Positions 49,905-61,600 of a DNA stretch of 64,000 bases are shown here, piece after piece. This DNA comes from Membranipora membranacea (lineage: Eukaryota; Bryozoa; Gymnolaemata; Cheilostomatida; Membraniporidae), in the NCBI GenBank assembly GCA_914767715.1, contig OU612067.1:13397001-13461000 (forward strand), in the 5' to 3' direction. The notes under the pieces are model-generated. The model saw only the letters and a program-made list of their open reading frames with translations, was not told where the DNA came from and did no database searches. The stretch's first letter is position 1. Each line of letters opens with the position of its first letter. The position numbers and the translations under genes were made by a program.

Positions 49905-52583
49905 CAAGCTCTTATTGGCCTTACTCAAAATCCAGAATATCGGAATCCTCGGATTAACTGGTGGGTAATAACGCTGACTTGAAATTTCGAAAAATATACC
50001 AAGGGAGGGTATCACGCTTTTTTTTCGCTCAGATCAAAAAATATATTTGCTTCCAACTCACCTCATAAGGAGGAGCAACTCCTGCTGATCTCAAATCTGC
50101 AAACCGTTTGGCTCTGCTGCTTTTCATTCTCCGTCAGCGTTCGATTTAATTAGGGTCACTTTTGCTAAAAAAAAACATGCCAAACGGCAGCATTGAAAAA
50201 TCAAATCTCTGTTCGATTCTTATCAAACTCCGACCAGTTCAAGCTCTTATTGGCCTTACTCAAAATCCAGAATATCGGAATCCTCGGATTAACTGGTGGG
50301 TAATAACGCTGACTTGAAATTTCGAAAAATATACCAAGGGAGGGTATCACGCTTTTTTTTCGCTCAGATCAAAAAATATATTTGCTTCCAACTCACCTCA
50401 TAAGGAGGAGCAACTCCTGCTGATCTCAAATCTGCAAACCGTTTGGCTCTGCTGCTTTTCATTCTCCGTCAGCGTTCGATTTAATTAGGGTCACTTTTGC
50501 TAAAAAAAAACATGCCAAACGGCAGCATTGAAAAATCAAATCTCTGTTCGATTCTTATCAAACTCCGACCAGTTCAAGCTCTTATTGGCCTTACTCAAAA
50601 TCCAGAATATCGGAATCCTCGGATTAACTGGTGGGTAATAACGCTGACTTGAAATCTCGAAAAATATACCAAGGGAGGGTATCACGCTTTTTTTTCGCTC
50701 AGATCAAAAAATATATTTGCTTCCAACTCACCTCATAAGGAGGAGCAACTCCTGCTGATCTCAAATCTGCAAACCGTTTGGCTCTGCTGCTTTTCGTTCT
50801 CCGTCAGCGTTCGATTTAATTAGGGTCACTTTTGCTAAAAAAAAACATGCCAAACGGCAGCATTGAAAAATCAAATCTCTGTTCGATTCTTATCAAACTC
50901 CGACCAGTTCAAGCTCTTATTGGCCTTACTCAAAATCCAGAATATCGGAATCCTCGGATTAACTGGTGGGTAATAACGCTGACTTGAAATTTCGAAAAAT
51001 ATACCAAGGGAGGGTATCACGCTTTTTTTTCGCTCAGATCAAAAAATAGATTTGCTTCCAACTCACCTCATAAGGAGGAGCAACTCCTGCTGATCTCAAA
51101 TCTGCAAACCGTTTGGCTCTGCTGCTTTTCATTCTCCGTCAGCGTTCGATTTAATTAGGGTCACTTTTGCTAAAAAAAAACATGCCAAACGGCAGCATTG
51201 AAAAATCAAATCTCTGTTCGATTCTTATCAAACTCCGACCAGTTCAAGCTCTTATTGGCCTTACTCAAAATCCAGAATATCGGAATCCTCGGATTAACTG
51301 GTGGGTAATAACGCTGACTTGAAATCTCGAAAAATATACCAAGGGAGGGTATCACGCTTTTTTTTCGCTCAGATCAAAAAATATATTTGCTTCCAACTCA
51401 CCTCATAAGGAGGAGCAACTCCTGCTGATCTCAAATCTGCAAACCGTTTGGCTCTGCTGCTTTTCATTCTCCGTCAGCGTTCGATTTAATTAGGGTCACT
51501 TTTGCAAAAAAAAACATGCCAAACGGCAGCATTGAAAAATCAAATCTCTGTTCGATTCTTATCAAACTCCGACCAGTTCAAGCTCTTATTGGCCTTACTC
51601 AAAATCCAGAATATCGGAATCCTCGGATTAACTGGTGGGTAATAACGCTGACTTGAAATTTCGAAAAATATACCAAGGGAGGGTATCACGCTTTTTTTTC
51701 GCTCAGATCAAAAAATATATTTGCTTCCAACTCACCTCATAAGGAGGAGCAACTCCTGCTGATCTCAAATCTGCAAACCGTTTGGCTCTGCTGCTTTTCA
51801 TTTTCCGTCAGCGTTCGATTTAATTAGGGTCACTTTTGCTAAAAAAAAACATGCCAAACGGCAGCATTGCAAAATCAAATCTCTGTTCGATTCTTATCAA
51901 ACTCCGACCAGTTCAAGCTCTTATTGGCCTTACTCAAAATCCAGAATATCGGAATCCTCGGATTAACTGGTGGGTAATAACGCTGACTTGAAATTTCGAA
52001 AAATATACCAAGGGAGGGTATCACGCTTTTTTTTCGCTCAGATCAAAAAATATATTTGCATCCAACTCACCTCATAAGGAGGAGCAACTCCTGCTGATCT
52101 CAAATCTGCAAACCGTTTGGCTCTGCTGCTTTTCATTCTCCGTCAGCGTTCGATTTAATTAGGGTCACTTTTGCTAAAAAAAAACATGCCAAACGGCAGC
52201 ATTGAAAATTCAAATCTCTGTTCGATTCTTATCAAACTCCGACCAGTTCAAGCTCTTATTGGCCTTACTCAAAATCCAGAATATCGGAATCCTCGGATTA
52301 ACTGGTGGGTAATAACGCTGACTTGAAATTTCGAAAAATATACCAAGGGAGGGTATCACGCTTTTTTTTCGCTCAGATCAAAAAATATATTTGCTTCCAA
52401 CTCACCTCATAAGGAGGAGCAACTCCTGCTGATCTCAAATCTGCAAACCGTTTGGCTCTGCTGCTTTTCATTCTCCGTCAGCGTTCGATTTAATTAGGGT
52501 CACTTTTGCTAAAAAAAAACATGCCAAACGGCAGCATTGAAAAATCAAATCTCTGTTCGATTCTTATCAAACTCCGACCAGTT
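49570..52583. repeat. Most homogeneous stretch of the array (type B core)
   Basis: Nine monomers that differ by at most one or two bases. The three starting at 49,570, 49,905 and 50,240 appear identical. Two monomers two units apart share GAAATCTCG (50,651 and 51,322), pointing to a 2-monomer exchange. Single private changes: TTTTCGTTCTCC (50,791), TTTTGCAAAAAA near 51,500, CATTTTCCG near 51,799, ATTGCAAAATC near 51,866, TTTGCATCC near 52,057 and GAAAATTCAAAT near 52,204. Confidence 0.85.
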
Positions 52584-54355
52584 CAAGCTCTTATTGGCCT
52601 TACTCAAAATCCAGAATATCGGATTCCTCGGATTAACTGGTGGGTAATAACGCTGACTTGAAATTTCGAAAAATATACCAAGGGAGGGTATCACGCTTTT
52701 TTTTCGCTCAGATCAAAAAATATATTTGCTTCCAACTCACCTCATAAGGAGGAGCAACTCCTGCTGATCTCAAATCTGCAAACCGTTTGGCTCTGCTGCT
52801 TTTCATTCTCCGTCAGCGTTCGATTTAAATAGGGTCACTTTTGCTAAAAAAAAACATGCCAAACGGCAGCATTGAAAAATCAAATCTCTGTTCGATTCTT
52901 ATCAAACTCCGACCAGTTCAAGCTCTTATTGGCCTTACTCAAAATCCAGAATATCGGAATCCTCGGATTAACTGGTGGGTAATAACGCTGACTTGAAATT
53001 TCGAAAAATATACCAAGGGTGGGTATCACGCTTTTTTTTCGCTCAGATCAAAAAATATATTTGCTTCCAACTCACCTCATAAGGAGGAGCAACTCCTGCT
53101 GATCTCAAATCTGCAAACCGTTTGGCTCTGCTGCTTTTCATTCTCCGTCAGCGTTCGATTTAATTAGGGTCACTTTTGCTAAAAAAAAACATGCCAAACG
53201 GCAGCATTGAAAAATCAAATCTCTGTTCGATTCTTATCAAACTCCGACCAGTTCAAGCTCTTATTGGCCTTACTCAAAATCCAGAATATCGGAATCCTCG
53301 GATTAACTGGTGGGTAATAACGCTGACTTGAAATTTCGAAAAATATACCAAGGGAGGGTATCACGCTTTTTTTTCGCTCAGATCAAAAAATATATTTGCT
53401 TCCAACTCACCTCATAAGGAGGAGCAACTCCTGCTGATCTCAAATCTGCAATCCGTTTGGCTCTGCTGCTTTTCATTCTCCGTCAGCGTTCGATTTAATT
53501 AGGGTCACTTTTGCTAAAAAAAAACATGCCAAACGGCAGCATTGAAAAATCAAATCTCTGTTCGATTCTTATCAAACTCCGACCAGTTCAAGCTCTTATT
53601 GGCCTTACTCAAAATCCAGAATATCGGAATCCTCGGATTAACTGGTGGGTAATAACGCTGACTTGAAATTTCGAAAAATATACCAAGGGAGGGTATCACG
53701 CTTTTTTTTCGCTCAGATCAAAAAATATATTTGCTTCCAACTCACCTCATAAGGAGGAGCAACTCCTGTTGATCTCAAATCTGCAAACCGTTTGGCTCTG
53801 CTGCTTTTCATTCTCCGTCAGCGTTCGATTTAATTAGGGTCACTTTTGCTAAAAAAAAACATGCCAAACGGCAGCATTGAAAAATCAAATCTCTGTTCGA
53901 TTCTTATCAAACTCCGACCAGTTCAAGCTCTTATTGGCCTTACTCAAAATCCAGAATATCGGAATCCTCGGATTAACTGGTGGGTAATAACGCTGACTTG
54001 AAATTTCGAAAAATATACCAAGGGTGGGTATCACGCTTTTTTTTCGCTCAGATCAAAAAATATATTTGCTTCCAACTCACCTCATAAGGAGGAGCAACTC
54101 CTGCTGATCTCAAATCTGCAAACCGTTTGGCTCTGCTGCTTTTCATTCTCCGTCAGCGTTCGATTTAATTAGGGTCACTTTTGCTAAAAAAAAAACATGC
54201 CAAACGGCAGCATTGAAAAATCAAATCTCTGTTCGATTCTTATCAAACTCCGACCAGTTCAAGCTCTTATTGGCCTTACTCAAAATCCAGAATATCGGAT
54301 TCCTCGGATTAACTGGTGGGTAATAACGCTGACTTGAAATTTCGAAAAATATACC

Positions 54356-54370
54356 AAGGGAAGGGAAGGG
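54356..54370 (+). repeat. AAGGG x3 insertion variant, first occurrence
   Basis: The usual AAGGGAGGG becomes three AAGGG pentamers, adding 6 bp (monomer length 341). It sits on a monomer that also carries GGATTCCTCGG. An earlier monomer at 52,584 has that substitution without the insertion, so the insertion is the younger change. Confidence 0.95.
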
Positions 54371-56707
54371 TATCACGCTTTTTTTTCGCTCAGATCAAAA
54401 AATATATTTGCTTCCAACTCACCTCATAAGGAGGAGCAACTCCTGCTGATCTCAAATCTGCAAACCGTTTGGCTCTGCTGCTTTTCATTCTCCGTCAGCG
54501 TTCGATTTAATTAGGGTCACTTTTGCTAAAAAAAAACATGCCAAGCGGCAGCATTGAAAAATCAAATCTCTGTTCGATTCTTATCAAACTCCGACCAGTT
54601 CAAGCTCTTATTGGCCTTACTCAAAATCCAGAATATCGGAATCCTCGGATTAACTGGTGGGTAATAACGCTGACTTGAAATTTCGAAAAATATACCAAGG
54701 GAGGGTATCACGCTTTTTTTTCGCTCAGATCAAAAAATATATTTGCTTCCAACTCACCTCATAAGGAGGAGCAACTCCTGCTGATCTCAAATCTGCAAAC
54801 CGTTTGGCTCTGCTGCTTTTCATTCTCCGTCAGCGTTCGATTTAATTAGGGTCACTTTTGCTAAAAAAAAACATGCCAAACGGCAGCATTGAAAAATCAA
54901 ATCTCTGTTCGATTCTTATCAAACTCCGACCAGTTCAAGCTCTTATTGGCCTTACTCAAAATCCAGAATATCGGAATCCTCGGATTAACTGGTGGGTAAT
55001 AACGCTGACTTGAAATTTCGAAAAATATACCAAGGGAGGGTATCACGCTTTTTTTTCGCTCAGATCAAAAAATATATTTGCTTCCAACTCACCTCATAAG
55101 GAGGAGCAACTCCTGCTGATCTCAAATCTGCAATCCGTTTGGCTCTGCTGCTTTTCATTCTCCGTCAGCGTTCGATTTAATTAGGGTCACTTTTGCTAAA
55201 AAAAAACATGCCAAACGGCAGCATTGAAAAATCAAATCTCTGTTCGATTCTTATCAAACTCCGACCAGTTCAAGCTCTTATTGGCCTTACTCAAAATCCA
55301 GAATATCGGAATCCTCGGATTAACTGGTGGGTAATAACGCTGACTTGAAATTTCGAAAAATATACCAAGGGAGGGTATCACGCTTTTTTTTCGCTCAGAT
55401 CAAAAAATATATTTGCTTCCAACTCACCTCATAAGGAGGAGCAACTCCTGTTGATCTCAAATCTGCAAACCGTTTGGCTCTGCTGCTTTTCATTCTCCGT
55501 CAGCGTTCGATTTAATTAGGGTCACTTTTGCTAAAAAAAAACATGCCAAACGGCAGCATTGAAAAATCAAATCTCTGTTCGATTCTTATCAAACTCCGAC
55601 CAGTTCAAGCTCTTATTGGCCTTACTCAAAATCCAGAATATCGGAATCCTCGGATTAACTGGTGGGTAATAACGCTGACTTGAAATTTCGAAAAATATAC
55701 CAAGGGAGGGTATCACGCTTTTTTTTCGCTCAGATCAAAAAATATATTTGCTTCCAACTCACCTCATAAGGAGGAGCAACTCCTGCTGATCTCAAATCTG
55801 CAAACCGTTTGGCTCTGCTGCTTTTCATTCTCCGTCAGCGTTCGATTTAATTAGGGTCACTTTTGCTAAAAAAAAACATGCCAAACGGCAGCATTGAAAA
55901 ATCAAATCTCTGTTCGATTCTTATCAAACTCCGACCAGTTCAAGCTCTTATTGGCCTTACTCAAAATCCAGAATATCGGAATCCTCGGATTAACTGGTGG
56001 GTAATAACGCTGACTTGAAATTTCGAAAAATATACCAAGGGTGGGTATCACGCTTTTTTTTCGCTCAGATCAAAAAATATATTTGCTTCCAACTCACCTC
56101 ATAAGGAGGAGCAACTCCTGCTGATCTCAAATCTGCAAACCGTTTGGCTCTGCTGCTTTTCATTCTCCGTCAGCGTTCGATTTAATTAGGGTCACTTTTG
56201 CTAAAAAAAAAACATGCCAAACGGCAGCATTGAAAAATCAAATCTCTGTTCGATTCTTATCAAACTCCGACCAGTTCAAGCTCTTATTGGCCTTACTCAA
56301 AATCCAGAATATCGGAATCCTCGGATTAACTGGTGGGTAATAACGCTGACTTGAAATTTCGAAAAATATACCAAGGGAGGGTATCACGCTTTTTTTTCGC
56401 TCAGATCAAAAAATATATTTGCTTCCAACTCACCTCATAAGGAGGAGCAACTCCTGCTGATCTCAAATCTGCAATCCGTTTGGCTCTGCTGCTTTTCATT
56501 CTCCGTCAGCGTTCGATTTAATTAGGGTCACTTTTGCTAAAAAAAAACATGCCAAACGGCAGCATTGAAAAATCAAATCTCTGTTCGATTCTTATCAAAC
56601 TCCGACCAGTTCAAGCTCTTATTGGCCTTACTCAAAATCCAGAATATCGGATTCCTCGGATTAACTGGTGGGTAATAACGCTGACTTGAAATTTCGAAAA
56701 ATATACC

Positions 56708-56722
56708 AAGGGAAGGGAAGGG
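56708..56722 (+). repeat. AAGGG x3 insertion variant, second occurrence
   Basis: Same three pentamers, seven monomers after the first (offset 2,352 bp, including one 6-bp insertion and an extra A). It is followed by the same CCAAGCGG change (56,894) as the first, so the two monomers are duplicates. Confidence 0.95.
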
Positions 56723-57383
56723 TATCACGCTTTTTTTTCGCTCAGATCAAAAAATATATTTGCTTCCAACTCACCTCATAAGGAGGAGCAACTCCTGCTG
56801 ATCTCAAATCTGCAAACCGTTTGGCTCTGCTGCTTTTCATTCTCCGTCAGCGTTCGATTTAATTAGGGTCACTTTTGCTAAAAAAAAACATGCCAAGCGG
56901 CAGCATTGAAAAATCAAATCTCTGTTCGATTCTTATCAAACTCCGACCAGTTCAAGCTCTTATTGGCCTTACTCAAAATCCAGAATATCGGAATCCTCGG
57001 ATTAACTGGTGGGTAATAACGCTGACTTGAAATTTCGAAAAATATACCAAGGGAGGGTATCACGCTTTTTTTTCGCTCAGATCAAAAAATATATTTGCTT
57101 CCAACTCACCTCATAAGGAGGAGCAACTCCTGCTGATCTCAAATCTGCAAACCGTTTGGCTCTGCTGCTTTTCATTCTCCGTCAGCGTTCGATTTAATTA
57201 GGGTCACTTTTGCTAAAAAAAAACATGCCAAACGGCAGCATTTAAAAATCAAATCTCTGTTCGATTCTTATCAAACTCCGACCAGTTCAAGCTCTTATTG
57301 GCCTTACTCAAAATCCAGAATATCGGATTCCTCGGATTAACTGGTGGGTAATAACGCTGACTTGAAATTTCGAAAAATATACC

Positions 57384-57398
57384 AAGGGAAGGGAAGGG
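57384..57398 (+). repeat. AAGGG x3 insertion variant, third occurrence
   Basis: Two monomers after the second copy and again on a GGATTCCTCGG monomer, but without the CCAAGCGG change downstream. It is therefore either a partial copy or a recombinant with a plain neighbour. Confidence 0.95.
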
Positions 57399-60300
57399 TA
57401 TCACGCTTTTTTTTCGCTCAGATCAAAAAATATATTTGCTTCCAACTCACCTCATAAGGAGGAGCAACTCCTGCTGATCTCAAATCTGCAAACCGTTTGG
57501 CTCTGCTGCTTTTCATTCTCCGTCAGCGTTCGATTTAATTAGGGTCACTTTTGCTAAAAAAAAACATGCCAAACGGCAGCATTGAAAAATCAAATCTCTG
57601 TTCGATTCTTATCAAACTCCGACCAGTTCAAGCTCTTATTGGCCTTACTCAAAATCCAGAATATCGGAATCCTCGGATTAACTGGTGGGTAATAACGCTG
57701 ACTTGAAATTTCGAAAAATATACCAAGGGTGGGTATCACGCTTTTTTTTCGCTCAGATCAAAAAATATATTTGCTTCCAACTCACCTCATAAGGAGGAGC
57801 AACTCCTGTTGATCTCAAATCTGCAAACCGTTTGGCTCTGCTGCTTTTCATTCTCCGTCAGCGTTCGATTTAATTAGGGTCACTTTTGCTAAAAAAAAAC
57901 ATGCCAAACGGCAGCATTGAAAAATCAAATCTCTGTTCGATTCTTATCAAACTCCGACCAGTTCAAGCTCTTATTGGCCTTACTCAAAATCCAGAATATC
58001 GGAATCCTCGGATTAACTGGTGGGTAATAACGCTGACTTGAAATTTCGAAAAATATACCAAGGGAGGGTATCACGCTTTTTTTTCGCTCAGATCAAAAAA
58101 TATATTTGCTTCCAACTCACCTCATAAGGAGGAGCAACTCCTGCTGATCTCAAATCTGCAAACCGTTTGGCTCTGCTGCTTTTCATTCTCCGTCAGCGTT
58201 CGATTTAATTAGGGTCACTTTTGCTAAAAAAAAACATGCCAAACGGCAGCATTGAAAAATCAAATCTCTGTTCGATTCTTATCAAACTCCGACCAGTTCA
58301 AGCTCTTATTGGCCTTACTCAAAATCCAGAATATCGGAATCCTCGGATTAACTGGTGGGTAATAACGCTGACTTGAAATTTCGAAAAATATACCAAGGGT
58401 GGGTATCACGCTTTTTTTTCGCTCAGACCAAAAAATATATTTGCTTCCAACTCACCTCATAAGGAGGAGCAACTCCTGCTGATCTCAAATCTGCAAACCG
58501 TTTGGCTCTGCTGCTTTTCATTCTCCGTCAGCGTTCGATTTAATTAGGGTCACTTTTGCTAAAAAAAAACATGCCAAACGGCAGCATTGAAAAATCAAAT
58601 CTCTGTTCGATTCTTATCAAACTCCGACCAGTTCAAGCTCTTATTGGCCTTACTCAAAATCCAGAATATCGGAATCCTCGGATTAACTGGTGGGTAATAA
58701 CGCTGACTTGAAATTTCGAAAAATATACCAAGGGAGGGTATCACGCTTTTTTTTCGCTCAGATCAAAAAATATATTTGCTTCCAACTCACCTCATAAGGA
58801 GGAGCAACTCCTGCTGATCTCAAATCTGCAATCCGTTTGGCTCTGCTGCTTTTCATTCTCCGTCAGCGTTCGATTTAATTAGGGTCACTTTTGCTAAAAA
58901 AAAACATGCCAAACGGCAGCATTGAAAAATCAAATCTCTGTTCGATTCTTATCAAACTCCGACCAGTTCAAGCTCTTATTGGCCTTACTCAAAATCCAGA
59001 ATATCGGAATCCTCGGATTAACTGGTGGGTAATAACGCTGACTTGAAATTTCGAAAAATATACCAAGGGAGGGTATCACGCTTTTTTTCGCTCAGATCAA
59101 AAAATATATTTGCTTCCAACTCACCTCATAAGGAGGAGCAACTCCTGTTGATCTCAAATCTGCAAACCGTTTGGCTCTGCTGCTTTTCATTCTCCGTCAG
59201 CGTTCGATTTAATTAGGGTCACTTTTGCTAAAAAAAAACATGCCAAACGGCAGCATTGAAAAATCAAATCTCTGTTCGATTCTTATCAAACTCCGACCAG
59301 TTCAAGCTCTTATTGGCCTTACTCAAAATCCAGAATATCGGAATCCTCGGATTAACTGGTGGGTAATAACGCTGACTTGAAATTTCGAAAAATATACCAA
59401 GGGAGGGTATCACGCTTTTTTTTCGCTCAGATCAAAAAATATATTTGCTTCCAACTCACCTCATAAGGAGGAGCAACTCCTGCTGATCTCAAATCTGCAA
59501 ACCGTTTGGCTCTGCTGCTTTTCATTCTCCGTCAGCGTTCGATTTAATTAGGGTCACTTTTGCTAAAAAAAAACATGCCAAACGGCAGCATTGAAAAATC
59601 AAATCTCTGTTCGATTCTTATCAAACTCCGACCAGTTCAAGCTCTTATTGGCCTTACTCAAAATCCAGAATATCGGAATCCTCGGATTAACTGGTGGGTA
59701 ATAACGCTGACTTGAAATTTCGAAAAATATACCAAGGGAGGGTATCACGCTTTTTTTTCGCTCAGATCAAAAAATATATTTGCTTCCAACTCACCTCATA
59801 AGGAGGAGCAACTCCTGTTGATCTCAAATCTGCAAACCGTTTGGCTCTGCTGCTTTTCATTCTCCGTCAGCGTTCGATTTAATTAGGGTCACTTTTGCTA
59901 AAAAAAAACATGCCAAACGGCAGCATTGAAAAATCAAATCTCTGTTCGATTCTTATCAAACTCCGACCAGTTCAAGCTCTTATTGGCCTTACTCAAAATC
60001 CAGAATATCGGAATCCTCGGATTAACTGGTGGGTAATAACGCTGACTTGAAATTTCGAAAAATATACCAAGGGAGGGTATCACGCTTTTTTTTCGCTCAG
60101 ATCAAAAAATATATTTGCTTCCAACTCACCTCATAAGGAGGAGCAACTCCTGCTGATCTCAAATCTGCAAACCGTTTGGCTCTGCTGCTTTTCATTCTCC
60201 GTCAGCGTTCGATTTAATTAGGGTCACTTTTGCTAAAAAAAAACATGCCAAACGGCAGCATTTAAAAATCAAATCTGTGTTCGATTCTTATCAAACTCCG

Positions 60301-60642
60301 ACCAGTTCAAGCTCTTATTGGCCTTACTCAAAATCCAGAATATCGGAATCCTCGGATTAACTGGTGGGTAATAACGCTGACTTGAAATTTCGAAAAATAT
60401 ACCAAGGGTGGGTATCACGCTTTTTTTTCGCTCAGATCAAAAAATATATTTGCTTCCAACTCACCTCATAAGGAGGAGCAACTCCTGCTGATCTCAAATC
60501 TGCAAACCGTTTGGCTCTGCTGCTTTTCATTCTCCGTCAGCGTTCGATTTAATTAGGGTCACTTTTGCTAAAAAAAAACATGCCAAACGGCAGCATTGAA
60601 AAATCAAATCTCTGTTCGATTCTTATCAAACTCCGACCAGTT

Positions 60643-61600
60643 CAAGCTCTTATTGGCCTTACTCAAAATCCAGAATATCGGAATCCTCGGATTAACTGGT
60701 GGGTAATAACGCTGACTTGAAATTTCGAAAAATATACCAAGGGAGGGTATCACGCTTTTTTTTCGCTCAGATCAAAAAATATATTTGCTTCCAACTCACC
60801 TCATCAGGAGGAGCAACTCCTGCTGATCTCAAATCTGCAAACCGTTTGGCTCTGCTGCTTTTCATTCTCCGTCAGCGTTCGATTTAATTAGGGTCACTTT
60901 TGCTAAAAAAAAACATGCCAAACGGCAGCATTGAAAAATCAAATCTCTGTTCGATTCTTATCAAACTCCGACCAGTTCAAGCTCTTATTGGCCTTACTCA
61001 AAATCCAGAATATCGGAATCCTCGGATTAACTGGTGGGTAATAACGCTGACTTGAAATTTCGAAAAATATACCAAGGGAGGGTATCACGCTTTTTTTTCG
61101 CTCAGATCAAAAAATATATTTGCTTCCAACTCACCTCATAAGGAGGAGCAACTCCTGCTGATCTCAAATTTGCAAACCGTTTGGCTCTGCTGCTTTTCAT
61201 TCTCCGTCAGCGTTCAATTTAATTAGGGTCACTTTTGCTAAAAAAAACCATGCCAAACGGCAGCATTGAAAAATCAAATCTCTGTTCGATTCTTATCAAA
61301 CTCCGACCAGTTCAAGCTCTTATTGGCCTTACTCAAAATCCAGAATATCGGAATCCTCGGATTAACTGGTGGGTAATAACGCTGACTTGAAATTTCGAAA
61401 AATATACCAAGGGAGGGTATCACGCTTTTTCTCGCTCGGATCAAAAAATATATTTGCTTCCAACTCACCTCATAAGGAGGAGCAACTCCTGCTGATCTCA
61501 AATCTGCAAACCGTTTGGCTCTGCTGCTTTTCATTCTCCGTCAGCGTTCGATTTAATTAGGGTCACTTTTGCTAAAAAAAAACATGCCAAACGGCAGCAT
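60643..61600. repeat. Right end of the type B block
   Basis: Three monomers mostly of type B with isolated changes: CTCATCAGGAGG (60,802), CAAATTTGC (61,165), GTTCAATTT (61,213) and a shortened, interrupted T tract CTTTTTCTCGCTCGG near 61,424. The lineage switch to type A falls between CGATTT (61,548) and AATTAAATC (61,605), the same inter-site interval as the B-to-A switch near 18,000-18,047. Confidence 0.8.

Larger units (their letters stand above)
52584..60642. repeat. Shuffled higher-order repeat (5-7 monomer period)
   Basis: Twenty-four type B monomers carrying six recurring single-base or indel markers: GGATTCCTCGG (52,622; 54,298; 56,650; 57,326), GGGTGGGTATC (53,018; 54,022; 56,040; 57,728; 58,398; 60,406), CAATCCG (53,450; 55,132; 56,473; 58,829), CCTGTTGATC (53,766; 55,447; 57,806; 59,145; 59,816), CCAAGCGG (54,541; 56,894) and A10 tracts (54,185; 56,203). 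Order is partly repeated at 5, 6 and 7 monomers but is not fixed, so the unit has been reshuffled by exchange and conversion rather than frozen as a regular higher-order repeat. Confidence 0.85.
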
